DNA of 31,849 bases from Candidatus Iainarchaeum sp. GTDB taxonomy: Archaea; Iainarchaeota; Iainarchaeia; Iainarchaeales; GCA-2688035. This document shows, piece after piece, positions 17,020 through 25,820 of the stretch (the stretch's first letter is position 1; every line of letters begins with the position of its first letter). The notes beneath the pieces were generated by a model, which saw only the letters and a list, made by a program, of their open reading frames with translations, was not told the DNA's origin and did no database searches. The position numbers and the translations under genes are program-made. The stretch covers positions 1-31,849 of the forward strand of contig JAFCCZ010000003.1 of assembly GCA_017609945.1 (NCBI GenBank). The letters run 5' to 3'.

Positions 17020-20000
17020 TCTTTCGCAATCGTCGGCAGCTTGCTCCAGTTTTCAGCTGTCTTTTTCACAGTCTTTGGGTCAAGCTTGTGGGCTTTTGCA
17101 AACCTTTCAAGGTCGGTCTTTGAGAGCTCTTCCGCTACAAGGTTTACCTGCTCTTTCACGTCGGGTTTCCTGTGGGCATTTGACTCAAAGATTGCCGCAA
17201 GCAATTCAGCCAGCCCAAGCTTGTGACTGTCTGCAGCATTTAGGATTATTTCGTTGTTAACCGGCTTTAGGTAGAACAGGGCATTATCCAGCCCGACAAA
17301 CTTTGCGTTTTCAGGACTTATAATGTACGGGCCGAAAATCTCCTGCACCCCGCGCTGTGCAAACTTGCCGTCGCAGTCTCCCTCTATCACGGTTGCCTTC
17401 TCTTCCCTCAAAAGCCTGTCCATCGTGTCAAAGCCAAGCGGGCCCCCGCCCTCAACAACCTTTTTGATATCCCAGGTAATATTGTGCGGCCCCCTTTCCT
17501 CAATGTCAATCCTGTAGGTCATTCCATTATGCAAATCCCTGTCAAAGGTGTCCCCGCAGTCTTCGTCAACCAGCTTGTCACCGTCATTGTCAACCCCATC
17601 GCAGACCTCTTCGTCAATGCTTCCGTCATTGTCATTGTCCTTGCCATCGCCGGTTACTCCGGTGCTAATGCCGAGCTTTCCAACTTCCGGATTTGCCACC
17701 GGGTCTTCAAAAATCCCTTCCCAGTAAATCCTTGAGCCAATATAGCCGCCAAGCTGCCCTGCGCCGGCAACCCCAACGCCCTTCAGCAAGCTTTTCAGGA
17801 AATTCCAAGTGAAGAGGCCTTTAAGTATTGACGCAATTTTCCCCGGGGGAACGGACTTCGCCAGCGCGGTTGTACCTGCCTCCGCAGTTTCTCTTGCCAC
17901 ATCTCTTATTCCCAACTTTACTATATCATCAATTGCGTCGTCCGCGTAAGTGCTGGCAAGTTTTGCCCCACTGGGCGTGTCAAGGTTTTTTAGGGCTCTC
18001 TTTACGGCAGTGACTGAATCATCAGCAGTCATTGCTGCTGGCCCGGTTACAACATTCTTAGTCCCTTGCATTGCCTGTGCGTATGGCTGTCCTGTGGCTG
18101 GGTTAATAATTGTCCCAGCCGGAATAGCATCTGGCACTTGACCAATTGTCGGCCCTATGCCCTTAGCAATCTGCCTTGTTTCTTTTTGCATTTGTGTTCT
18201 CAGAGCCGCTCTAAACGCCGTTTCTCTGGCCTCACCTGTAGCACCGGTGTAGCCTGCTTTCGTGACCAAGTCATCAAACTTGTCTGGCCCAAGGTTGATC
18301 TTCAAGGCGTCCACTGCGTCGTTCGCCAAAGGATTGGCGAAAGCAGGATTAGACCCTGTTTGTAGCAGGGGTGTCCCGGTACCTGATAGATCGGGCTTAT
18401 AGTGAATATTACCTGTATATGACCCCCCAGCAGTATTTGAAATTTCACCAATTAAGTTATCCCCCATTTGGCCCGAAGCTCTTGCCAAATCTGAGGTGTC
18501 CACAATTCCCCCGGCCTGCAGCATTCTTCCGATTTCTGAATCCGGAAGAATCGCTGATGCTGGAGTCCCACTGCCCCTTATTGTGTTAATAAAGGTAGAG
18601 GGCAGGTCGTCAACCACTTGTGGAATTGCCCTTATGGTCGCGATCGCGGTTAGATCATCAATGCTCTGGGCGCCGCCTCTTGCCACCGCGTCTGCAAATT
18701 CGGTTCTAAGGGGGGCCCTGAATTTTGCGGTGAGGTCTGCAACGGCCGTCTTGTAAAGTGCTGGGTTTGCTGTTTTTGAAAACATCTTCTTTGCCGTTTC
18801 TTCGCCCAGATACTTTGCATAGGCGTCCGCCGCTTTAGTGGCTGCCCTTGCACTTCTTATCATGCCACCGCCTTCAATTGCCGCGCTTCCAAAGACACCT
18901 ATCCTTCTCACGCCGCCGGAAATAGCCCCTGCTTTCAGGTATCCAAGTCCGGATCCAGCCAGCCATTTTTCTTGCTCTTCCTTAAGTTCCTCATATGATC
19001 TATTGAGTCTGGCCTTTGTTGAGTTTCCCTCTCCTGCACCCTGTTGTGTAATCTTATCTGGGTCATATTCTCCGCTAAACCAATCCACTATGCCCCCAAA
19101 GAATCCTGCAACTGCCGACGAAACCCTTCTACCCCAGTCTGTTTCCTGCATTGCCATATACCCACCTGGAACAATGCAATCAGCAAAGACATTGATTGCT
19201 GCTGCGAGAGCGCCGGCCCCCAAATATTTTGTGGATGAGGCTATCCCATCTGCAACTGAACAGCTCACAGTCCACCAGGCAATCCCGGAAAGCCTTGAGG
19301 AAGACATCTCGTCCCGCCAGACTTTCTGCTGGTCAAGGGCTGGTGAAATTCCCTCTTTGGATGTAACGATCTTGTCAAGATGGTCAAACACCTTTTTTTC
19401 CTGCAGCGCGCGCAGTATGTCCTGCAGCCTGATTTTGTCAGGCGGTGCCCTCCAGCCAATTGTTGCATAGTATGTTCCGGGCTTTTTGCCGGCAAGCTTT
19501 TCAAACAGGTCATATGGGTGTATTCCGCATGCCTGGATCTTTACCTCAAGCGGCGGGTCTGTCTCGCGGTTGGCAATCTTGGTGTTTGTGCTGGTTGCCC
19601 AGACCTTTACCTGTGAAGTGTTCTCCGGCGCAAGCGCAAAGAAGTTGTCTCCGTCAACACAGAGCTTCATCTGCGCAATGAAGAGCTTTTTCTTGTCAAC
19701 TTCCCCGCCCCTCTTCTTTGGCTGAGCGAGCTTTACCTGGCCGTCCTTTGAAACCGTTCCGTTAACAAGCTCTTCCCTGACAAGGTTGCCTTTCCTGTCC
19801 CTTATTCTGACTGCTTCAATTCCCGTTTTGGACTTGCCCTTTACAGTCTCAGCAAAGTCTGTTCTGAATTTGACTGTGTCCGCAACGCTTCTGGTTACGT
19901 TAAAGTCAATGCACTTTTCCTGGGTGTTAATCTTGACGGCTTCCTGGTCTGAGACTATCTCAAGCTTTCCGTAGAGTTTGTCAATGAATTCTGTCTCCTC

Positions 20001-23000
20001 AATGATAAAGTAGAGCGAGGGGTCGTTTGGGTCAATGCAGCCCTTAACTATTCCGCTTTTCAGTGCGGAGACGGCCTCTGCCGCTTCCTTTGCAACTTTG
20101 TCAATTTCGGATTCGGCAATGTCCGCAATGTGCACTATAACAAGCTTTGGCTCGTCGCTGTTTCCCGCGCCCTCAACAGAGATCTTCATAAGACCTCCGT
20201 CAACCTGGCCAAGCACAAGCTTTAAGTTGTTGTTCTGCCTTGAGTTAACAATCCTTTCCTCCTCTGCCTTGAAAAGAGTTTTCGCAAACGTTTTGGCTGC
20301 CTTCTCAAGCTTGTTGGTTTCAACAAGCACAAGCCCTGGCCAGATCTCTGAACTGTTTTTGGTGTAGCCCTCGTCAAGCGGCAGGAAGTTCGGAACGTTC
20401 TGCACCGCGTTCTCGCACTCCGGCGTCACAACCCTGTCCTTGATAAGGTTGACAGTAATAATCATGCTCTGCCCTTCAAGCTGTATCTCGTTGTTTATTA
20501 CCTGTGCGGCTCCGTCAATTTTAACATAGTACTTTCCGCATCCCTTGAAGGTTCCTCCAAGGTGCACTACCCCGTAGTCAAATCCTGAGAGGTCGCTTGA
20601 GTTATCTCCCTCAAGCGATTTTGTGCCCTGCGCAACGTTCGAAAAGCTCTTCAGCTCGTCAAAGTTGCCCTTCTGCATTTCGGTGAGCAGAACCTGCGGG
20701 CCCATGTAATCAAGCTGCATAAAAATGGTCATTGGCTGCAGGCTGACCCCCATACTTGAGAACGTGCATTGTGATTTGTCCTTGCAGCCAGGGAAATTGC
20801 CTGCGTTGTTCTGGCCGCGGTAAATCTTCTGCTTTGCCCTCTTGATTGTGTTGTTTATTTCCTTTGCAATGAACTGCGCTGCCTGCTTTGCGTCACAGTA
20901 TCCCTGCGAGCACTCGCTGCTCAGTTTGGGGAATGCAACCTTTTTGGTTCCTTCTGTTCCGCAAACCCTGATGTCTTTCTCAACCGTGGCCTTGCCCTCG
21001 CTTGTTGAGGCCTTTTCGCCAATGTCAATCGTTATTTCAAGGGGGTTTGATTCAATGAACTGCTGTGAGCTAACCATTAATCCCTTTGCCTTTACCTTAA
21101 TGGTTCTAAACCTTGTTTCCTTGGAGATTGCAAGCTGCAGCCTTGCGTCCTTTGACGTTTTTGGCTCAATTACTATGTCTCCCGGAACGATTGAGAGCAC
21201 ATTTCCCTGCACTGAGTTGGGCTCAACTGTCCGCATCCTCACAGAGTCAAGGCAGTTATTTGTAAGCTTTATTTCCTTAAACTGCGTTCCGTACTTTTCC
21301 TTGCTTGCATAGTTCATTGCTGTTTTGCCCTCCAGCACCAGGCAGTTGTAGCCCTGCCAGTTGACGGCAACAGCTGTTCGGCCCATGCCATAGCGCCTTC
21401 CAAGGACAACCCCGTTGAATTCCACAAATGTCTGCGCAGGCCTGTCAAACGGATTTCCCTTTGCAAACTCTGCGTGCACAAACCTTGAGGGCGAAAGCGG
21501 CTGCCCCGGCGCGATTGTTGCAAAGCTAGTGGAGTGCGGGAGCAGGTCAACCCTCAATCCTGGATAGTCCCTGATTGTTCTCTCGGTCAGTGCCATCCTG
21601 AACGAAGTTATTGGGACTTGCCCGGTGTTTGTAACGTAAAGTGCTCTTGTGTCCATTGCAATGTTTTGGGACTCGCGCCTTGCAAGCCAAAGCGCAACGC
21701 TTGGCGGGACCGCAAGGTTGTAGCTTGGGTTCCACAGCTCAACGATTACCGGAAGGCTTTTTGCAACCTTGCTTGATTCAAAGGTAACCCGGAAGGTGAA
21801 GGGCTTGCTTAGCGCGTAAAGCCTGTCAATTTTGTTGAGCGCAGTAATCCTGACGCGCTCGCTTTTTCCTGCCCTGATTGTGACCTGGCTTACGGTCAGC
21901 TGCAGATTTGGGTCGTTTTCTCCGCTTTCAACCTTTGCCCTGAGCGAAACGTCTTCCCCGCACTTGTTTTCAATCTCCAGCTCGTCGGAGGCAGTGCTGC
22001 CTGGTCTGCCGATTAGCCTCATCCTGAGCTGCCTTTTGTCAAACTTCAGGCAGTCTGGGTCAAGCTTTTTGTTGTAGTCAATTATTACCCTTGTCTTTGT
22101 TTTGGTTGGGAAGGTCCCTCCAACAGTTCCCTTGAGTTCAACCTCAAGCTCTCCGTGCAGGCTTTCCTCGCTGTTTTCGCCCAAGTCAACTTCAACGTTT
22201 ATTGTGACCCTGCCCTCCTGCCTTTCGTTCAGCGAGGGCGGCAAGTCAACGGTTACGTAAAACTCGTCCGGGAAATTGCCTGGCTTGATGAGCTCGTAGG
22301 AAATCTCCTGAATATCAAAGGAGGAAAGGTTCTTCAGGCTTGTTGAAACGCTGCCCTGCTTCTGGTTTTCCTCTATTGAGATTTTAAGCTCTGGCTTTAT
22401 CTCAAGCAGCTTGTCCTGGGCTATCACCAGCTCAAGCTTGGCCGGCTTGAAGCCCTCCGCAACCGCTTCAAGGGTGTAAATTCCCGGGTCAAAGCTGTTG
22501 TTGAATTCGTACTGTCCGTTCAGACCCCTGCCGTTTGAATTGTTTCCGACAATTGAGTGGACAAGCTTTCCCTCCTTGTCCTTGAGGTGCACTGTGGCGG
22601 TTCCCACAGTGTTCCCTGTTTCGCTTTCCACAACCCTTGCGGTGAAGTCCTCCCCCACATCAACTTCGCTTGGCGAAACGCTTAGCTCAAGCTCTTTTGC
22701 TTTGGTGATTGTAAATGAAAAGTCTTTGTTTACAACCGCGTTGCCTGCAATTGCCTGGGTTGAAATTCTCCCCGCCCCTGGCGTTTCTGTTGTAAAGTAA
22801 ACCCTGACAGTTCTCTGCTGGCCCTTGAGGATGCTGATTCCTGAAACCGTTATTGAGGTGCGCTTATTTTCACTTTCCTTGAACCCGTAGATGTTTGTTT
22901 CAAGCTCTGAGTCCGGCACGCCGATCGCAATGTCTGAGAGATAGCCCTGCCCTGAGAGGTCTGTGTTGGCGGGAAGCGGCTCTATTTCGTCATCGGCAGG

Positions 23001-25571
23001 CAGGTTTTGAAAAGAATCAATGTCGTGCCCTGTGAAGAACAGCAGCGGGTTTGTCTTGCTTGTGTCAATCTTCAGGGTTGCGGTAAGCGCCTCTTTTGCC
23101 CTCAAATCAATCTCAAGGGCATAGGTTTGGCCTGAAGTTGGTTTGAACTGCCCTGGCTCCACAAACACCCCGTCCTTTTCAACAAACCTGTAGGACGCGC
23201 AAATTTCTTCCTCACAGCTTATTTCCTCCGTTTCAAAAACCCTTACCCTTTCAACAGTTGTTTCAGCGTAAAGCGGGGTCTTGGTTTGCGAGAACAATGC
23301 TTCGCCGAGCTCTGAATCCGCTGGGCTGCGGTAATAGCTTGCTCCTGCAACAATCCAGGCCCTGTAATGGAACTCAACCTCTTCCTTAAGCAGTGTTGTT
23401 TCTGCCTTTACCTTTACCTTTGCCACAACTGTGTCGCTTGGGTTCTCAAAGTATAGCTCAAGCCATTTGTTCATTTCGCCCGCCCTGCCGGCGTTCTGCA
23501 TGTCAATTCCCTCGTTGCCAGGGCTTGGGGTTGGCTGGTAACTCTTTCCAAATTTGTAATCAGAGGTTATTGCGTCAAAGCCCACAACTCCAATCTCCTG
23601 CGAGTCCACAAATGCAACAGAGTCCTCCCCCGCCCTTACGTGCAGCCCGGCCTTTGCCGTACCGGCCGCAAGCTCAAGCCTGAACTTCAGCCAGTAGTAT
23701 TCTCCCTTTGAGATTGCGTCAACTTTCTCGTCCCTGCTGTTAAATATTCCTTCAAAGGAGATGCGCGGTGCAAGTGATTCAACCTGTTCCTCGCCAAGCT
23801 TTACCTCAACAATTTCCTTGTCCTTAACATAGGCCTGTTCTGAATAGGTTCTGCCGTCCTCTGTTGTGATCTCAAGGTTCACGCGCTCGTTTCCCTGCGC
23901 GTCAAAGAACACGCTTCCGTCAATTATCGGGCCCTCGTAAAGCAGGTCTCCGTTGGGCGAAGTTATTTTCACCTCTCCGGCAACAGGGTTTCCGTCCTCG
24001 TCAAGAATTAACAGTTCAACAACGCTTACATCTTTCTCAAGCTGAATTCGTATCTCATTCAGGGCGCCTGCCCTAATATTCTTTTCACCCCAGCCCGCTT
24101 CAAGGTTCTTTTTTCCCTGCACCGCTACAGTCAGGTCAACCGGGGACTTGACGCTTGCATAGCCAGTCAGGTCTGTTCTCTTTGAGGGAATCCCAAGCGG
24201 CAAAAGCTCTTCGCCCTGCTTTTCCCAGAAGAAAAGGTCTGCAGAGTTTCCTGCCCCAAGGCTTGAGTCAACAACGTAGATTGCTAAGAAAACGCTGTTT
24301 GTGGCGTCGCTTGCCTGCAAAACCATTGAGGTTGTTTCCGTTTCCGCAACATTAACCAGCTTTCTTATTGGGAGATACCCGTCGCGCCATCCTGTAACGT
24401 AAAATTCTCCCCCGTTCAGGTCAGTAAACCCAACTGTTCCCCCAAGGCCGGTTGTTTCAGAGTCAATCATGTTGTTTTCAAGGTCAAACAGCATTACCTC
24501 AACGTTTCCAAGCGGAACGTTTCCCTCTGCGTAAGTTAGGACTGTGAGCTTTTCACCGCCCTGCTTTAGAAGAATTGACCAGGTTTCCTCCTCAAGCCTC
24601 AGTGTGCGGCTTTCCAGGGCAATAAGCGAGTCATACCTCAGGTAACCGTCCTTTTGCACAACAACCCTTATGCTTGTTCCCTTTGGAATCTGGTCGGTGA
24701 AGTACTCACCGTCTTCGGCAATCGCGTTCTCAATAATCAGGCTGTCATTAATATTGTTCCTTATTGTAACATTGGCGTTTCTTATTGCGTTTCCTAACTG
24801 GTCCTTTATTGAAATAAGCAGCTTGCTTGTGCCCTGCAGTGAGATTCCCTTTGGGCTTAGCTTTAATGTCCTATTTTCCCCTGCTCCAAACGAATAATTT
24901 TCTGAAATTGTTTCGTATGCGTCTGTTTCAATCACAAAATTTATCTGCAGGCCCCTTGGGATTCCGTTCAACGGAACCAGACCGGCCGCATCCGAGTATT
25001 CGTCAATTGAAACCTGTCTCCACTGCCCGAGCACGTGTGCGTTTGCCACCGCATCCCCTGTTTCCTCGTCAACCAGGGTGAGGGAGGCGTTCACGCTTTC
25101 AACAATCAGCTCTAGCTCAAGGTTGACAAAATTTCCCTTTTCCTTTTTGATGTCCAGGGTGTAGGTTGCGTCCTTGTATCCCTGCTTTTGCGCGGTGATT
25201 TCAAGCGTTGCTCCAATTCCAATTCCCTGGAGTTCCACCTCTCCACCATCGCCAATGGTTTTGGTTGCAAGCTTTCTTCCGCTTGTATCGCTTATTGTGA
25301 GCAGCACTCCGCTGATTGATTCGTCAAACTGGTTCTCAATGCTGAAGGAAATGGTCGGGTTTATTGCCGTGCCAATCAACGTTATGGCAAGGGCCGCGGC
25401 AATAACCATGAAAATCAGGGCAACTGTAAAGGGGAATGCAGGGATTCCTTTTCCCTCAAGGAAATCGTTGTAGACATAAACCGGGACGCCTTTTGCGTCA
25501 AGAAAGTCCAAAAGACCGTAGTATTTGTCCTCCAAGGACCCGTAAATTCCTGAAAGCTTTTCCGCAATCAT
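17016..25571 (-). CDS. Giant surface protein C (membrane-anchored Ig-like repeat protein, 2851 residues, intact)
   Basis: ATG at 25571 gives a tail with EDKYYGLLDFLDAKG (14-28), IPAFP at about 43-47 and a membrane helix at about 48-70. Six carboxypeptidase-regulatory-like repeats run from about 74 to 590. The shared module follows at about 594-799 (GLHVRAGED, YRAWI, RSPADSELG, LYAETT, then CEEEICASYRF). A seventh repeat and NEW3-like domains follow (DPDCLKFDKRQ near 1175). From about 1540 come Cys-containing alpha/beta regions (CSQGYCDAKQAAQF and VKFRTDFAET, counterparts of CDASQF and FRADF in giant B). Residues ~2094-2627 form an Ala/Gly-rich helical insert with hydrophobic segments (YLGAGALAAAINVFADCIV; SLLKGVGVAGAGQLGGYIG). 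At about 2641-2673 there is a tandem Asp/Asn-rich calcium-type motif (DNDNDGSIDEEVCDG, DNDGDKLVDEDC). It is the only unbroken one of the three paralogues. The role as a surface stalk, adhesin or effector carrier is inferred from architecture. Confidence 0.88.
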   Translation of the reverse strand: MIAEKLSGIYGSLEDKYYGLLDFLDAKGVPVYVYNDFLEGKGIPAFPFTVALIFMVIAAALAITLIGTAINPTISFSIENQFDESISGVLLTISDTSGRKLATKTIGDGGEVELQGIGIGATLEITAQKQGYKDATYTLDIKKEKGNFVNLELELIVESVNASLTLVDEETGDAVANAHVLGQWRQVSIDEYSDAAGLVPLNGIPRGLQINFVIETDAYETISENYSFGAGENRTLKLSPKGISLQGTSKLLISIKDQLGNAIRNANVTIRNNINDSLIIENAIAEDGEYFTDQIPKGTSIRVVVQKDGYLRYDSLIALESRTLRLEEETWSILLKQGGEKLTVLTYAEGNVPLGNVEVMLFDLENNMIDSETTGLGGTVGFTDLNGGEFYVTGWRDGYLPIRKLVNVAETETTSMVLQASDATNSVFLAIYVVDSSLGAGNSADLFFWEKQGEELLPLGIPSKRTDLTGYASVKSPVDLTVAVQGKKNLEAGWGEKNIRAGALNEIRIQLEKDVSVVELLILDEDGNPVAGEVKITSPNGDLLYEGPIIDGSVFFDAQGNERVNLEITTEDGRTYSEQAYVKDKEIVEVKLGEEQVESLAPRISFEGIFNSRDEKVDAISKGEYYWLKFRLELAAGTAKAGLHVRAGEDSVAFVDSQEIGVVGFDAITSDYKFGKSYQPTPSPGNEGIDMQNAGRAGEMNKWLELYFENPSDTVVAKVKVKAETTLLKEEVEFHYRAWIVAGASYYRSPADSELGEALFSQTKTPLYAETTVERVRVFETEEISCEEEICASYRFVEKDGVFVEPGQFKPTSGQTYALEIDLRAKEALTATLKIDTSKTNPLLFFTGHDIDSFQNLPADDEIEPLPANTDLSGQGYLSDIAIGVPDSELETNIYGFKESENKRTSITVSGISILKGQQRTVRVYFTTETPGAGRISTQAIAGNAVVNKDFSFTITKAKELELSVSPSEVDVGEDFTARVVESETGNTVGTATVHLKDKEGKLVHSIVGNNSNGRGLNGQYEFNNSFDPGIYTLEAVAEGFKPAKLELVIAQDKLLEIKPELKISIEENQKQGSVSTSLKNLSSFDIQEISYELIKPGNFPDEFYVTVDLPPSLNERQEGRVTINVEVDLGENSEESLHGELEVELKGTVGGTFPTKTKTRVIIDYNKKLDPDCLKFDKRQLRMRLIGRPGSTASDELEIENKCGEDVSLRAKVESGENDPNLQLTVSQVTIRAGKSERVRITALNKIDRLYALSKPFTFRVTFESSKVAKSLPVIVELWNPSYNLAVPPSVALWLARRESQNIAMDTRALYVTNTGQVPITSFRMALTERTIRDYPGLRVDLLPHSTSFATIAPGQPLSPSRFVHAEFAKGNPFDRPAQTFVEFNGVVLGRRYGMGRTAVAVNWQGYNCLVLEGKTAMNYASKEKYGTQFKEIKLTNNCLDSVRMRTVEPNSVQGNVLSIVPGDIVIEPKTSKDARLQLAISKETRFRTIKVKAKGLMVSSQQFIESNPLEITIDIGEKASTSEGKATVEKDIRVCGTEGTKKVAFPKLSSECSQGYCDAKQAAQFIAKEINNTIKRAKQKIYRGQNNAGNFPGCKDKSQCTFSSMGVSLQPMTIFMQLDYMGPQVLLTEMQKGNFDELKSFSNVAQGTKSLEGDNSSDLSGFDYGVVHLGGTFKGCGKYYVKIDGAAQVINNEIQLEGQSMIITVNLIKDRVVTPECENAVQNVPNFLPLDEGYTKNSSEIWPGLVLVETNKLEKAAKTFAKTLFKAEEERIVNSRQNNNLKLVLGQVDGGLMKISVEGAGNSDEPKLVIVHIADIAESEIDKVAKEAAEAVSALKSGIVKGCIDPNDPSLYFIIEETEFIDKLYGKLEIVSDQEAVKINTQEKCIDFNVTRSVADTVKFRTDFAETVKGKSKTGIEAVRIRDRKGNLVREELVNGTVSKDGQVKLAQPKKRGGEVDKKKLFIAQMKLCVDGDNFFALAPENTSQVKVWATSTNTKIANRETDPPLEVKIQACGIHPYDLFEKLAGKKPGTYYATIGWRAPPDKIRLQDILRALQEKKVFDHLDKIVTSKEGISPALDQQKVWRDEMSSSRLSGIAWWTVSCSVADGIASSTKYLGAGALAAAINVFADCIVPGGYMAMQETDWGRRVSSAVAGFFGGIVDWFSGEYDPDKITQQGAGEGNSTKARLNRSYEELKEEQEKWLAGSGLGYLKAGAISGGVRRIGVFGSAAIEGGGMIRSARAATKAADAYAKYLGEETAKKMFSKTANPALYKTAVADLTAKFRAPLRTEFADAVARGGAQSIDDLTAIATIRAIPQVVDDLPSTFINTIRGSGTPASAILPDSEIGRMLQAGGIVDTSDLARASGQMGDNLIGEISNTAGGSYTGNIHYKPDLSGTGTPLLQTGSNPAFANPLANDAVDALKINLGPDKFDDLVTKAGYTGATGEARETAFRAALRTQMQKETRQIAKGIGPTIGQVPDAIPAGTIINPATGQPYAQAMQGTKNVVTGPAAMTADDSVTAVKRALKNLDTPSGAKLASTYADDAIDDIVKLGIRDVARETAEAGTTALAKSVPPGKIASILKGLFTWNFLKSLLKGVGVAGAGQLGGYIGSRIYWEGIFEDPVANPEVGKLGISTGVTGDGKDNDNDGSIDEEVCDGVDNDGDKLVDEDCGDTFDRDLHNGMTYRIDIEERGPHNITWDIKKVVEGGGPLGFDTMDRLLREEKATVIEGDCDGKFAQRGVQEIFGPYIISPENAKFVGLDNALFYLKPVNNEIILNAADSHKLGLAELLAAIFESNAHRKPDVKEQVNLVAEELSKTDLERFAKAHKLDPKTVKKTAENWSKLPTIAKE
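17551..17650 (-). other. Encoded Asp-rich calcium-type motif (MopE-like) in giant C
   Basis: About 33 residues (roughly 2641-2673) contain two D-x-D-x-D-G type loops, DNDNDGSIDEE and DGVDNDGDKLVDED, with cysteines at the end of each. This CDGVDND-G-D pattern is typical of the metal-binding repeats in MopE-like secreted proteins and resembles thrombospondin type 3 calcium loops. It follows the helical insert and precedes the terminal ~180-residue domain, so it could be a calcium-rigidified linker. Confidence 0.6.
17690..19290 (-). other. Region encoding the helical, Ala/Gly-rich insert of giant C
   Basis: Within giant C (residues about 2094-2627) the beta-sandwich composition gives way to predicted helices rich in Ala, Gly and Thr, with at least two long hydrophobic stretches. 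Codon choice also shifts from that of the flanks, with more CGC, CGG, GCG, TCA and ATA codons by eye. No domain was recognised. The general look (amphipathic helices plus a glycine-rich hydrophobic hairpin) resembles membrane-inserting or pre-toxin regions of polymorphic toxins, but no motif supports a specific family. Confidence 0.4.
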
Positions 25572-25662
25572 GCAGGCACCAGATTCACTTATTACCCCAT
25601 TTTAATTAATGCATAAACTCCTTTATTAAAACTCCCCTGCCAGGGCCTTTTCAATTACCGCG

Positions 25663-25679
25663 CTATATATTATATATAG
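25663..25679. repeat. Palindrome CTATATAT-T-ATATATAG in the divergent spacer
   Basis: This is a perfect inverted repeat with 8-bp arms and a one-base centre. It is built only of A/T except at its ends, so it may be a regulator site, part of a TATA element, or chance in AT-rich DNA. Confidence 0.45.
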
Positions 25680-25685
25680 TATATA

Positions 25686-25707
25686 AATGAACAATATATC
25701 GTTCATT
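25686..25707. repeat. Palindrome AATGAAC-N8-GTTCATT, candidate operator
   Basis: The 7-bp arms are perfect, and the AATATATC centre is itself nearly symmetric (one mismatched pair), giving a 22-bp dyad. It sits about 115 bases before the glycosyltransferase start and about 115 before the giant C start. That position suits a dimeric winged-helix or ribbon-helix-helix repressor acting on either gene. No regulator gene is in the window. Confidence 0.5.
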
Positions 25708-25820
25708 AAAGGAAATGCAAGGAAGTATTTAAATCCAGCGCCCAAGCCAAGTTAATAAGATTTAAATATAATACTCCTGCGGCATTTAAGCGGGAAGGGC
25801 AGTTTGGCCGGTCGACAAAA

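Larger units (their letters stand above)
25572..25820. promoter_or_regulatory. Divergent promoter region between giant C and the glycosyltransferase gene
   Basis: This is a very AT-rich 249-bp spacer. For the plus-strand gene, TTTAAATATA at 25761-25770 is a good archaeal TATA candidate, with a second at 25734-25742 (TATTTAAAT). The first implies a start near 25790 and a leader of about 30 bases. For giant C, the minus strand offers TTTTAATAAAGG (around 25630-25619) and TTAATTAAAAT (around 25608-25598), with GGTG about ten bases before its ATG. Two palindromes lie in the middle and are listed separately. Confidence 0.5.

Noticed and set aside
17551..17650. Dockerin domain in giant C
   Set aside because: The Asp-rich loops are directly adjacent with cysteines between them and lack the helix and ~22-residue spacing of dockerin repeats; the MopE/thrombospondin-like motif fits better.
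25349..25571. Class III (prepilin) signal peptide on the giant proteins
   Set aside because: The tail is too long and acidic and has no Gly-x-x-x-x-Glu cleavage context before the hydrophobic helix; a signal anchor fits better.
25572..25820. tRNA or small RNA gene in the divergent spacer
   Set aside because: No cloverleaf or stable GC stem was seen; only AT-rich TATA-like elements and short dyads.
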